NCBI GenBank assembly: GCA_002633005.1 | Contig: NMRA01000285.1 | Location: 297,505 to 340,341 of the forward strand | DNA from: Phoronis australis | Lineage: Eukaryota > Phoronida > Phoronidae | Direction of reading: 5' to 3' | DNA length: 42,837 nucleotides | Shown: positions 24,220 through 36,300 of the stretch, in pieces | Layout of the letters: every line of letters begins with the position of its first letter | Numbering within the stretch: position 1 is the first letter of the stretch | Notes under the pieces: generated by a model | Told to the model about the DNA's origin: nothing | What the model saw: the letters and a program-made list of their open reading frames with translations, nothing else | Databases searched by the model: none | Translations under genes and position numbers: made by a program

Positions 24220-24308
24220 TTGTTGGACGGGTTAGACTTTTGAAGTTATTAGTTTTGGAAGACTTGTTGGACGGGTTAGACTTTTTGAAGTTATTAGTTT
24301 TGGAAGAC
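24220..24308 (+). repeat. 44/45-bp tandem duplication
   Basis: Copy 1 at 24220-24263 and copy 2 at 24264-24308 both read TTGTTGGACGGGTTAGACTT through TTAGTTTTGGAAGAC. They differ by one T in a T run. Confidence 0.9.
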
Positions 24309-25440
24309 CATTTTTGTCTCATGACAAGGATTTTTTAAAACTTGACAAATAGACGACTTCGATAACACTCATCAGTTCTGGTGTAGGCAATTACATAGCC
24401 GTGTGCGCCGCAGGAGTACACATGCACGCGATAGTAGGCCTATACCACCTATAAAAAGTTACTTGACATTTCAAAAAACAGCGAGTAACATCTAAACATG
24501 CATATATACACATTGGGTTATAATTAACACAATTCATGGCTTTGGAGACAATTTAGTAGACGTAATTGAACATATCTATGAAAAAACGTTCGCGGTTCTC
24601 TCGGTCTTCTTCACCGGATGCCAGTTTGGCGGAAGTTACGCAAAATCACGCCTGCTGACGAACAAAAAGTCCAAGGGATACAAACCTTACAAATTCCACC
24701 GGGTATCTTCCCGTGTTTCTTCTTTTTTGCGAGTCTCTCGCTTATTGTTGCGTAACTCACATAACATCAATTGAAATACTTTGTGGTTATGGGGCGCGTG
24801 AAGAAGTTCAGTGCGATCAAAAAACAAAGTTGGAATTCTTCACCAAAGTCATCTTAATTCCCCATAGGCTCCGCAGCACTGAAAAAGTGGGGCTATAGCC
24901 TCCCTCAGCCCCCTATGGTGCGCCGCCCATGTTCCCATAGACATGCTTGGTCGAAGATATGTTTAGAACCAGAAAGGATCGCTGAGGAATGTAAGCGCTT
25001 TTTTGAGAGACAATTTTAAGTTTAAAATGTATCTTTGACGAGGTGAAATCCACTTATTCGGCGACCTTTGGAAGAGTTAAACTGGTTAAAAATAATCACT
25101 GAGAGACAAAAACTGCTCTTATATAGATCTGTTAAGAACGATTATTGTGTAGAAGAAAAACGCTATTTTAATTCAGTGAAATTTTTCTCTCGTGTTCTCT
25201 CACTTGTAAATCACCGATCTCCAATTTGAATGCAGGTGTCATGTGGTCGGTATCCTTTGGCTTGAGCATAATAGTCAGTTACTAGTGGTAACCTACTTTA
25301 GCAGACGATATATTCCCGGTTGAAGCTTAGCGTGATGAAATGTGTAGTAAGCTTTCACAGTTGCTAAACCTTAATTTATAGATTCCCTTTATTTATATTT
25401 TGTTTTATTTTTCAATTGGTTTTGAGCAAAAGCATTTTTA

Positions 25441-25870
25441 CGTCTGCCGGTGTCCCAGATATTTGTCATAGCTCGATTGAGAGCCGGTATTCTACCATTA
25501 GAGGTTGAATTGGGGCGGTACTCCGGAATTCCTGTGAATGAACGAATTTGTCGTGTTTGTAAAAACAGACCTGAAGATGAAGTACATTTCATCTTTGACA
25601 GTGAAAATATTCTCATATTCGACCATTTTTATATGGAGTTCTGCTCTACCTCAAATACTCCAAAATAATTTGAAAGGTTTAGCAAAATTCATTCAATACG
25701 CTTTGTATGGTAGAAGTAATTATCAGTTTGTATACTAATCTATTATGTTATGGTTTAGTTGTTATAAGGTGGAAGTGTGGTGAATGTTCTGTATTTGAGA
25801 TTGTGTAGTTGTTATTCAGTGGCACCCTTATGTCACTGTAATAAATAATAATAATAATGATAATAATAAC
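25441..25870 (+). mobile_element. LINE (non-LTR retrotransposon) 3' remnant
   Basis: From 25450 the plus frame reads a pattern common at the C-terminus of invertebrate LINE ORF2 proteins: ARLRAGILPLEVELGRYSG, then ERICRVCKN and EDEVHFIFD, i.e. the Cys-x2-Cys...His cluster. The last expected cysteine is replaced (FDSEN), and a frame change near 25640 leads to a typical end, LKGLAKFIQYALYGR, stopping at 25738. The remnant ends in an AAT/GAT-rich tail (about 25842-25870), as LINE 3' ends often do. The 5' part is missing (5' truncation), so it is a dead fragment. Confidence 0.75.
25842..25870 (+). repeat. AAT/GAT microsatellite tail of the LINE remnant
   Basis: A run of AATAAT units with one GAT interruption follows the noncoding 3' end of the LINE fragment. 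It is the likely retrotransposition tail. Confidence 0.7.
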
Positions 25871-26047
25871 ATAGAAATCTGTGGGGCGTTTCTCTGATCT
25901 ATAGCGGAACACGCCAATGTGCTCCAGGAATAACATACACAGCGGAGGCCAATTTAAACTTCATGAACTTGAATTTTACAAAGATCGATAAGAAACCCTA
26001 TCTTTTGCTGCTCTAGGGAACGAATAATTTTGCCGATTTTGTGATGA

Positions 26048-26293
26048 TTTGACCGTGACACTTTTAACTATTTTGCCCAATTCTGGAAGCAACTGTTCCC
26101 CGATACGGGTGATATTGCAACAGGTCGTCAAACATTAGTGATCATTGACACGGTAATGCGCGCACGACATTCTGATGCCACTGTCGTCTTCCGAATGGCT
26201 CTTTTTGGACAAGTCCGACGAATTAGCAGTCACAAATTGAGGGAAATTATTCCTGAGCACATTAGTTCGGCACCACTCTTGCGTTCGCTTTAA
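26048..26293 (+). other. Unassigned 81-codon open frame
   Basis: Open from just after a TGA (26045-26047) to TAA. It reads QFWKQLFPDTGDIATG..., then MRARHSDATVVFRMALFGQ and IIPEHISSAPLLRSL. Composition is protein-like, but the first Met is about 35 codons in. No splice sites, homology or neighbours support it. It could be an exon end or a repeat fragment. Confidence 0.15.
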
Positions 26294-28268
26294 TGGGGTT
26301 CGGCACCGTCTCAATTTATAGTTGATTTGTTTTCAAATTTTGATGGTTCATATTTTCAATTGGTCTTTACCTACTGCTAATCTGCAAAGTAGGAGACACG
26401 CCTAAACAGAGACATCTCTGACAAAGCAGTCACGGGTTACTGAACAGTCGCTTCTAATTTGATAATTGATGCCACCAAAGGAGAAATATAACTGATCTGG
26501 AAGATTATAACAGTATGACGTGTAGTCCTACCTGCGTAACGCCGGCCTAATTCCTAAGAAATTGACTATTAAACGTTATCTTTATCCTTTATCCTTTTTA
26601 TGTAATTGTTGGAAATTCTTAATATTTTTTTTCTGGTGATTTTTATGCCACGAAGAAAGAACACCAATTAGGAAAATATGGACGCCTTGAAAAAATGCGT
26701 CACAAAATAACTACCTTATAAATACGCAAAGTAATGAGGTTTACAGTTTTAGAAACAGGTCCCGTGTTTGTAAGACCAGAAAAGTTAGCTAAGAAGATCG
26801 TTTAGGGCGCCTTGCAGTGGACAACATTGATACAAAGTTTAGTTAGACTAATGACCCACTGAAAGTGGCACGGTCTGCAACAGTCTTGTTAAAGCGACGT
26901 CTACCTCTTTCTCATTGCATAATCATCGGCAAATAATGAAAGATGTAACTCAAAAAGATACAAATGATAACTCAAATCTTTCCACACATCATGGATTTTT
27001 ATCACCAAATATATCATTCGGGGCATCAGCAAGCACGAAAAGAGAGCCAATACGCCATCCCTTTTCAGTGACAAGTGCGAACGGGCTTAAACATCCGTCC
27101 TGTGGAAATAGAATTCACAGTTATTCATGCTTTGGAAATCTGATTGTCACTAATGGGTTGAGGGCACTGTGACCGACTAATTTGACATTTGTTTGTAGAG
27201 ATATCGTACTTTTTACAAGAGCGCCTGTCTCCAAATATTTGCTTTAAGTGAGGTACTTGGCGTGCAATAGAAATGATTCGATATAGAAGTCGTGACATTT
27301 ATTCAACGCTCATCAGTGATAAACTAAAACTGTTTGCTTGGTTAATCGACTCATGGACATTTGTTACTTGAAAGACAGTAAAGGCAGAGTCCCTGACCAC
27401 CAGAGTCAGCACTGAATAGCCGTTACCCTAAGGGATGACATAGGAAGTAGAATAGTGTCGTGACGCGGAGACTCGGCGATTACTGAAGTTCTGAAATTAC
27501 GAAGTGCGCTATGAGTAATAATATTTAATTAAGAGCCAGTGACTATTTTCTAATCTAGTCGTTCTCCTTATTTTCCACTACCCTCTGAAAAGCGGATTTG
27601 ATTATTTCAGTTTTACTAATGGTTGTTATTTCATACAAGCAAGACCAAGAGCAAAAGTTAGGACAGTAGTGATGACGAACTTGGCACATTGCAGTCACGA
27701 TGGTGAACTTAAACTTGTGGTTCTGCTCAAGATCACAAGAATACACTAAGAAACTTGGCAAGGTCACTCAATCACGTTCACACTGAATAAATTGAAAACT
27801 AAAGCAAATCACATGCTGATAACATAATGTAAATTTTAACCAATCTTCAACTATTAGCGACCTTATTCACGAAATAATAATTGATTAACCATCGCATTCA
27901 ATTCTGCGACACAAGTTCCGGTAAAAGAGAAATGGGTGTTGGTGAGGCCAATAATTAGAAAAGGTGTTGCATTGAGCAGAAACGTTTACCTGATTACTTA
28001 AATAAATATTTAACTCCAAGCTCATGAATACTCAATGTTGAAAGTTAGCGGAATTCCAAGTTCACGAACAGCAATGAGACCTTAAACTAGCCTGGTGGCT
28101 CCGTACACATGTACGTGTCGTCCAATGGCTTCCAGGCTACAGCGATGCTGTCTGGTGGAATTATTGCACAAAATTAAAGTTCCTATGATTTCATGACTCA
28201 GAACTCCTGGAACCAAGATTGTTAATTTTAGGTTGCGAAAGCCGTGGTATTAGCTAATGAAATGATGT

Positions 28269-28290
28269 TCCAAGTTTCAAGTTTCAAGTT
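28269..28290 (+). repeat. Short CAAGTTT repeat
   Basis: Three consecutive AAGTTTC units in noncoding sequence. Confidence 0.7.
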
Positions 28291-29793
28291 TCAAAGAAAG
28301 GCGAGCTAAACTGAGAAGTAGCCTAACAGCCTGAAGGAGTTCTGCAGAAAATGCATGGACAGAACACCTCGTTAGAATGATAGTTTAGTATTGCGGAAAC
28401 ACAAAAATCTTAACACATAAGCTTGCAATTGTCTATAAAAGTGTAGTTGGGTAGCAAGGCCCTCATTCCAATTTATACGAGATAAGACTTAACAATCGGA
28501 TTTCATTTTGAACAACCGTGATGGAAGCACCGGTCTCATATTCCCACGGTTGCACATTTCGCGTAAGGTAAATAAGGTTTACCATGGTAACAGCCTGATA
28601 AACTTGTGAGGTCAATAACTTCTGTTGAAATTTACTTGCGGTGATATTGATCTGACCGTGTAATTAAATACCGAGATTTCAACGAAAACGACACAATAAC
28701 TCTGTAAATAAGGCAATAGAAGACACATGTCCAGATAGTCGTTCTATTTGTGTTGTATGAGGTTGACGGTCATCAGCTACGTTTAAAGTCTGAACGTGTA
28801 CACCCTTGCTGAATAAAAATAACAACGATCTGCGCAGTGATGCAGTCACACTCAGTCACGGCAGAACTGGTGAACACTTCTGTTGCTTTCATTAATCTAG
28901 GACTATGGCAAATTGATGCATGAGTACGATAGTGACTGGTGGGAGATGATGAGTATAGGGATAAAATTACATAAAATTGCAATGAGCTGCTGGGTATCCT
29001 GAACGACGGTAACTTAGTGATGGGGTCAATGTTGAATTGTACTAGAGGTAGTCCAGTATTTGTCGATATACCACATCATTGACAATTTTGTAGAGCAATT
29101 GCGATTTTTGACTGCTGTCTTCCTTGTTCCAATGACTCCCAGCCAAGCTTGTTGATCGTAAGGGAGAAAGGAGGTAGAATCAATTCTCTCCTCCAGTCGT
29201 TGAAGACAGCTACTCCTGGCACTACAGTGGTCTCTTTCCAGTTAGCTGATGCTTGTGCTTGTGTGGATATAGATCATTAGAACGACATACCCCTAAGAAA
29301 TGAATTTAGAAAGTGAATTATGACATAGGACATTTCATTAGGCAGCCGTCACCGTTAAAGCTTAGACAGTTGTGTAAAAAATATTTAGGGACGCGTCCCC
29401 CGTGGACCTGAAAAAATAAGAAGACGACTTCCAACGACTTCTTAATTCCCTTCGGCGACAACGATATTAACGCGAGAACTGTAACACAAACATTTATTAG
29501 GACTTTGAGTATTGTGTGCAATTTCTACCAATTAATTGTGATGTAACATATCCTAGAAATAGTCGCAATGCAACTGGAAAACTAGTTCAGCGATTTGTCG
29601 AGAGTTCGTCAGCAGAGTAAAAGGCATCTTGAATGCATTTGTATGCGCGTTATTTGAGAAATTTTGCATTGCACCGAATCAGTGTTGGAAACGATTTTTG
29701 CAATGCCAGTTTTTGAGAAACAATCATAAAGATAGTCCCACAAGACCTAGGCGTACATGAGGATGTTATGAATAATAATATCACTAAAACCAA

Positions 29794-29964
29794 TTGATTT
29801 AGACCACTTCACTATTATTAAATTGGTCTTTGTTCAAATATCTAAAACGTTCGGACTACGAAAGACTAAACAATTCGTTAGTCTTGTGTCAGTTTCATAA
29901 CGAAACTGTCGGTTCTTCATTTCAAGACCAAAAATTCGCTTTTCATCTGAGTAAAGGACAAATC
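29794..29964 (+). mobile_element. Truncated family C copy
   Basis: Begins TTGATTTAGACCACTTCACT, followed by AAATTGGTCT, and later has CTGTCGGTTCTTC and CATCTGAGTAAAGGACAAAT, in the same order as in 23315-23579. The right terminal repeat is absent. Confidence 0.6.
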
Positions 29965-31258
29965 TCTGACAGCGCGGCCGCAGCCGAAATGCCTCTATAG
30001 CAGTTGGTCGGTAGATACTGCCACTTAATTGTGCGCCTTCACAGAGCATTCTTGAACTGTGCAGTTATACAAACATTGGGCGTTGGAAGTACGAAGCACT
30101 TCACATACATCCACAGTCTCACACCTGCTATCCCAGGAACTATCTTATACTCCTCTTCGCCTCCCCACGACTTTTTCTCCTCTTTTTGATCAAGTTCCCC
30201 CGCGCCACTTTCACGGCCATTACCCTCTCGACACATCAATTCTTCCCCCTATGTTTTGAATTTATACTCTCATCACTCACCATCATTTCCATCTCCATAT
30301 AGCCCCATTCACCCCTCCCCTGCTAGTCCAAATGCATTGATGTTGTCAAGGAGCTTTCCTTCACTTCAGCTTACGAATTTTCCCACCCTTTCGCCTGTCC
30401 CTGATTCCATCAGATGGCGTCCATCCCCGAGGTGCAAGGTCCCTCTCCGAGGTGCATATTGTTCATTCGTCCATTATTACCGGCTTATGGATGTACCATA
30501 TTTAGTTTCTCATGTTATATACATATATTTTCATATCTATATGCTATGCTTATATTTTTCTTTCACATCTCTTGTGTGTTATTCGCTTCTTGTTTCCACC
30601 TTTGGGTACTTGCATCTCTCACTTCATTCTCTATAGTGTTCAGTTGTCTAGCTACCGTCATTACTCAATTATTATTCCCTCAATCTGAGCAAAATGTTAG
30701 CTTGTAGACACATATAATCCCTATCTAGTATTTGCTTATACTTTTGTTAGGAATAACTGTACAATTTGAGGAATTTCACGTTCACATAAGTTCACGACGC
30801 AATCTGAGCAAGTTTCGCAAAAATTTGACGTCAGGCTAACATGTCAAAGGATATTAACCATATATAGGCCCCGCGAGATTTAAGTATTCCTTTTTATCTA
30901 CGTTTGTCCCAATCTAAATTAGAAAAAAATAGAGAGCTAGAGGTCTATAGCAGAGTGCTGCTGGTCTAAAATCATGGGTGTATACATATATCAGTTCACT
31001 CGAACGAGGCTATAAAATCTAGAAGCTAAAATTGCATGTTTCCCATTTTGTTGGCTAAAAAACTTTTTTTTTCTCATGAAATTGGTCTCGTGATATTCCA
31101 TAGGCCTACCTTGATACATTTCCTGCCACGCACACTGACTACAACAAGGTTAAAGAGTTCACAGCAGTGGAACAACCACCTTCGCCGCTTGTAAAACCGA
31201 CAGTTATTGGAAGAGAAAATAATTAATTTATGTGCGTTAATTACGCCGGTTAGTTTGT

Positions 31259-31541
31259 ATCGTTGGCCAAATGAGTGAACGTTACGCACGTAAATTGTAC
31301 GTGCGTAAGTTAATTCTTGTTAATGGCGTCAAGTACTAATTACTTGCGACGTAAATTAACTGTAACGGCGCAAAGTAATTATTTGCGACGTAAAGTAACT
31401 TTTAATGGATGAAAGTGATTATTTGCGACGTACGTAAATGATTACATTACGCCGTGAATAATTAATTTACGCCTCTAACAAGAATTGATTTACGCGCGTA
31501 ATTTACGTGTGTAACGTTCACCCCGGCATTTGGCCAACGAT
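31259..31541. mobile_element. CpG-rich foldback element with 64-66 bp inverted arms
   Basis: Left arm 31259-31322 (starts ATCGTTGGCCAAATG, ends AATTCTTGTTA) is the inverted counterpart of right arm 31476-31541 (starts TAACAAGAATT, ends CATTTGGCCAACGAT), with few differences. The left arm contains a nested palindrome, ACGCACGTA-AATTG-TACGTGCGT. Between the arms are 39-40 bp units built on TAATTATTTGCGACGTAAA. CpG is kept unusually often for this AT-rich neighbourhood. It has no reading frame and is probably a nonautonomous foldback transposon. Confidence 0.7.
31337..31455 (+). repeat. Three 39-40 bp tandem units inside the foldback element
   Basis: Units start at 31337, 31376 and 31416, each opening T(A/G)ATTA(C/T)TTGCGACGTA. 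Their second halves have diverged. Confidence 0.65.
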
Positions 31542-31660
31542 AAATTTGCGGCGTAAATAATTAATGTACTTTAAGCCATTAACGATTATTTCACGCGGTT
31601 AAAAGTTAATTTATGCCATTAATAATTAATTCATGCCATTAAAAGTTAATTTGTGTGGCA
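31542..31660 (+). repeat. Degenerate GTTAATTTATGCCATTAA-type array
   Basis: Outside the right foldback arm, short units such as GCGGCGTAAATAATTAA, AAAGTTAATTTATGCCATTA and AATTAATTCATGCCATTA repeat the theme of the element. One similar unit (TTAATTTATGTGCGTTAA) lies before the left arm at about 31223. This suggests older, decayed layers of the same sequence. Confidence 0.5.
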
Positions 31661-32790
31661 GACAACGGCGAGAAATGTCAACTTGTAATAAAACAGATTT
31701 CGAGGTTTTGAGGCGCTGGTTACTACCCTAATGTCCGTTTGGAGCGCAACTGGGCAAGAGAAGCGTAACCTTTGACCTTTCCTGCCGGATGCCGGTGTAG
31801 CCGGTTGCTAGAGGTTTGCCTTGGTTCTTTCTTTCACAAATTAAAATGTCAGATCGAGAGACTCACTTGTTATAGCACGTGCACCAGCCTGTACAAGAAC
31901 ATCTCACTTTACTGGTACAGAAATAAGCCTTTTTCAAGGACTTGGTTTGTTTTTAATTTGTAAGTCATTTCGCCTATTCCTGCTCAACACTTTTACCAGG
32001 CTGAGGTGAGGTCATGGATTTGGACAGGCAATGACCATCGCCTCTGTTGGCCCGACCAGAGGCGATGGTCATTGCCTAGGATTTGGGTTGGAGCTAAGTT
32101 TCTTACACATTCTACCCTGGTGTAAGTACACAAAGTGATCGTAACACTAGATATGTTGTGTATAATTTATGATTTGACTATTTAAGTCAGTGGATTGAAA
32201 CTAATTTAGGAGAGTTGTGGAAGTCACACGTCTAAAGTAGTAAAAAATAGATGTCCACTGCTTTCGGTTTAAAAAATATATCCATCCAATAACTTGTGAA
32301 CTCAGTCTCAGGAGTGTTTGTGCTATCTTTTTTTACCTGACTGTTGTGCTTTGGTTATAATCTCATGAAGTAGGATTGTAATCAGTCAGGCTGCTTAACA
32401 AAAACAAAAATACGAAAGACATCAAATGTGCTTGCGAGCTTATGCGCTACACTGCTAGATAATGAATGCCTTCCATCCGTGTTAATAGTAGACTTGATTT
32501 ACCCAGTTCAAGTACTATTGTCTGGATTGTTCCACAGCTAAAATAGATTTTGTCACTTGTGTTGTTAAAAGTTACGATTCCCAGAACATTGTATACTCAG
32601 ATTTGGAACGATTGTATTTACATAAGATGTGCTGAGAAAGTACTTGATGTGACTTTGATGAATGCGTGTGATTTCTGCTTATCTCACACAAGGTCCCCCC
32701 TGGTCCATTACTCCATGTCCAATCTCTAGACTTACTAATGTGGGAAACCTGCATAAATGAAAATTGTTCACTATGCTATTTTATTGCATT
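31661..32790. other. Upstream region of ERMP1
   Basis: The promoter and any noncoding first exon of ERMP1 are expected here or further left. No TATA box or clear donor was chosen. The perfect hairpin at 32026-32077 is the only distinct structure. Confidence 0.5.
32026..32077. repeat. Perfect 21-bp inverted repeat (hairpin), 10-nt loop
   Basis: Left arm 32026-32046 begins AGGCAATGACC and ends GCCTCTG. Right arm 32057-32077 is its exact reverse complement. The loop is TTGGCCCGAC. It lies about 0.76 kb upstream of the ERMP1 start codon. GGATTTGG occurs just outside both arms in direct orientation. Confidence 0.9.
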
Positions 32791-32798
32791 TCCTTTAG
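32791..32798 (+). promoter_or_regulatory. ERMP1: Possible 5' UTR splice acceptor of ERMP1
   Basis: TCCTTTAG, preceded by a T-rich run, ends 34 bases before the ERMP1 ATG. It suggests the coding exon may be preceded by a noncoding first exon. No upstream exon or promoter could be fixed. Confidence 0.35.
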
Positions 32799-32832
32799 AT
32801 TCTGTGAGGTCTAGTACAACAAGCGTGCAAGC

Positions 32833-33379
32833 ATGTCAACATCTAGTGTAAGACACAGGGTTCATGGTGGACAAGAATGGAGCAATGACAGTGGGCAGTA
32901 TGTTGCCACAGAAACAAAAGAAAAACCTACCAGACACATTGGCCCTCTCTCCTGGGCAGCAGTCATAGCATTCTATGCTTTTGTTCTATGGCTTGTGCAT
33001 TACGAAAGTCATCGGTTTCCTGCGGCAAAGTCTGATCGTGAAACTCCTGTTGATCAGTTCTCAGAAGAAAGAGCCAGACGCCATCTCTATGCATTGACAA
33101 ACATGGGCAGCCGTCCAGTTGGCAGTATAGAAAATGAAAAATTAGCCGTGAACTATCTTCTGCGTGAATTAGCCAGCATCAAAAGCCAGTCTTTGCCAGT
33201 TCATCATATCGAAGTCGATCTCATGAATGTAACTGGCAGTTTCAGTTTAGATTTTCTCAGTGGTTTTACAAGTTATTATGACAACGTCAACAATCTCTTG
33301 GTTAAGATAGGACCACAGGCTTTGTTAAGAGACAGTCTACTGGTCAATTGTCACTATGACAGTACTATGGACAGTCCAG
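32833..33379 (+). CDS. ERMP1: ERMP1 coding exon 1
   Basis: Encodes residues 1-182 and the first base of codon 183. It carries the cytosolic N-terminus, the first membrane segment (about 40-56), the start of the peptidase domain with '[10 protein letters not shown]' at 89-98, a potential N-glycosylation site at N132 (NVT), and the first zinc motif NCHYDS with H174 and D176. The donor is CAG|GTAAGC (intron 1, 33380-34799, ends in CTCAG). Reading past the donor gives a spurious extension to a stop at 33420. Confidence 0.95.
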
Positions 33380-36300
33380 GTAAGCAATCATTCTCAAGTC
33401 ATAGAAATAATTTTTACTGAATTATTCACATGACTTGTATTGAATTTAAGGGATGTGACATTTAATACTGATAATGATACAAGTGTTTTGAGACAAGGTC
33501 ATCTTGATTTGGTAATCTCCAGTGGTATTTAATGATTAGAACTTAAAATTTTGAAATGACAAATCGTTATATCTTGGTGCCTGAGAAATTATTGTAGCAT
33601 TTGCACCATTAAAATGTCCATAGATAAATTTTCCAAAAATATGTAGCACTAGGTCACACATCAAAATTTCATGGCAATCTTAGCCTATTGAGACCTTTAT
33701 ATGATAAAAGATTCTTTGTGCCCAGTCTGGGTTGAAGAATTGATCAACTACTAGTTCTCTGCACGACAACCTAAATGAAAATCAGGAAAGGGCCATAGGT
33801 TGCAAGTTTTTTGTTGTCAGGAAGGGGCATTTTTAATAACTTAACTTGATCATTTTAATTCATTTGTTACTAGGTCATAGGTATTGCTATCTGCACTGTA
33901 ATTACCTTCATTTCTGAGATATTGTTGCTTGTCTTCAGCGAAACGTGACGTTAAAACTATACTGCAGTGATAACTGTTTTTCATATCTAGTATCAAGTTA
34001 GATTTAAAAATAGGTTACCCATCACTGTATTAGATGAGCCTATAAAAGTTTAACCACATCTAATTTCAGGATTCCATATTGCCTTTTCCATTATGGGACA
34101 GTTGTTGGCTCATAAACATATAATGGATAATTTCTGTTTTAGGTGGTTAATTTAACTAATCTTCAAGATGATGGCGCACACCTCAAAAATCTTTCAGGCA
34201 AAAGATTTCCTGGGGTCTCATGAAAAGTGACTAAAACAGAGAATTGGTCTTACGCTCCCACTTCTTACGCTTTCACTTCATAATTAGTGAATAATCGTTA
34301 AGCCATGCAATTAGCGCATCATAGCCTAGAAATAATTGATACGAATTATCTCAGTAACTGGTTGATGTGGGTATATATTTTTTTTGGTCTCAGAGACTTT
34401 GTATTTTTGCTAAAGTGAGATTTGATTATATTTCATACATACTTATGCGGATCCTAGAGCCAAATTTCCTGCTAAAGTCTTATGTCAGTTTTCATGTAAC
34501 AAAGACAAGTGGCCTGCGTGTTAATTAGTCTCACTTTCACTTCTTTGGTTTAATTTTGCCAAGTCATTCAATCATGCACCCAAAACATGATACAGTGAAC
34601 TGTGCTTTCAACTGCGGTGTTCTCAAGTGACATTGGTGTTGTTTTTTGTCACACTGTTTGCACGTCACCAAGTGAGCTGTGATGTTATCAAATCCAGCAA
34701 CTATCCCACAATGCATTTGAGAAGTGACAGAAGTGACACCAATAGAGGAAGATAGTTATGGCATTGATAAAATTGTCAAATTACTCTGTTTGATCTCAGG
34801 TGCCAGCGATGATGCTGTCAGTTGCTGCTCCATGCTAGAAGCGCTCCGAGCCTTATCACAGAGCAAGGTGTCTCTGAAACACAGCATAATTTTCAACTTC
34901 AACGGAGCAGAAGAAAACGTGTTACAGGTTGCTACATTATTAGCAAGTTGACATTTAATTGTTTTGCTATGAGTGGATAGATAGGTTAATATCTTAATCC
35001 TATTTTACCACTGATAAACAGAGCTTTGATAAAAAGTCTTACTTGTTTGTGGTATCTTTACAAAGTAGATAATTTTCTTATATCATAAAACCATGGAGCA
35101 AGTAAGAGGAAATATTGCCAGTTTCCCTACATACCTTGTGTAGATCATGTCATGTAGTAGTAACCTGTATTCAAGTATGATTGCAGTGTGGGTGTGAACC
35201 TGAGTTGAGATAGAGATCTTTTTAGACTTGAGTGCACATCATGTGATGTGGCCAATATTACGTGTGTAAGAGGCTACTAAAGCTAAATGTTTCTGTAAGT
35301 AGTGCATATTGTAATGCCTGTTGCATGTAGCCAATTGTAAGAACCAATGTGTTGTCATGTTTCTATATGTCTTAGTGAGATGATGCTCTTTCAAGGAAAA
35401 TTGTTTTCGCCAGTTTTTAAGATTCATCTCAGCAGGTAAAAATTCATAGCTCCCGGCACAGCCAAACCTTGCTTTGAAAACAGTCAAACATTGCCAGTGG
35501 ACTCAAAGTGAAGGTTGCACTTAGATAACGCTGTATGTCAGTGTTCTCCATAATACTAATTCCAAACTCGATGCAAATTTCACGAGGAGTTCAATATCAG
35601 TTGTGAACACTGTCCGTTCTGTAACCCTATCCTCTCCACTGGAGATACTCCGTTCTGTAACCCTACCCTCTCCACTGGAGATACTTATATATGTTTCAGA
35701 AATGTACACTGAACTGGTATGACCTACTTTTTGACACTTCTATGTGTGTTCAATCACTTCACAACCTTTATGTAGTAACAAAGGCAGCTTGAGTGATACA
35801 GACAAATGGAAATGTTCTCTTTTATTTTATAGTGAGATGAATGCATTGCTTGTCACACACTATCACAGTGTGCATTATGTATTATGTACTATTGGAAGCA
35901 GACGAGATTATTCTTACCTTACCATATCCATCATTTATAACAACTCATTCATTGGACTAAATAGTGCCGTACAAATTCTCCAATTTGAGACAGTCTCTAG
36001 AATTTTGGATATGTTCTTGATTCTGAAACATGAACAAGGCAGATTTTGGCGTTCACCAAATTTCTGAAAGTTCGGACAATGTGTTTTCAATCTACAGAGT
36101 GTATAATTTTGCTCTCGTTCCGGTGATTCTTGAATTTGGGACGGCCAATATTGCTTTTTTCTAGAATTTGGCAAGTAGGCTTCTACTATGGAGAAGTTGA
36201 TGCCTTTCCAGTTCAGGTCTGATTTGATGCCACCTAGTGGTAATTTTTATTACTTTCAAGTTTAGTTTTTGTTGTCTGTCTCTATTTCTGCCAAACCGCT

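Larger units (their letters stand above)
21398..25440. other. Gene-poor stretch
   Basis: Besides the family C element and the 44/45-bp duplication, a C/G-rich patch at about 24876-24930 (GGGGCTATAGCC...CCCCCTATGG) resembles a transposon end. No gene recognised. Confidence 0.55.
25871..31258. other. Intergenic stretch
   Basis: Contains the family C copy at 29794 and a pyrimidine-rich tract at about 30120-30430 whose long plus-strand open frames are composition artefacts. A short foldback (AGCCTGG...CCAGGCT) spans 28089-28138. No gene was established. Confidence 0.55.

Noticed and set aside
24014-24322. 102-codon minus-strand frame with a repeated KTNNFK motif
   Set aside because: The repeat comes from the 44/45-bp tandem DNA duplication; no coding evidence.
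30256-30707. 126- and 97-codon open frames on the plus strand
   Set aside because: They lie in a pyrimidine-rich tract with low-complexity Ser/Pro/Phe/Leu output; no motif or splice evidence.
31259-31541. Repeated short units as a CRISPR array
   Set aside because: Units are adjacent and degenerate with no unique spacers, and the window is from an animal genome.
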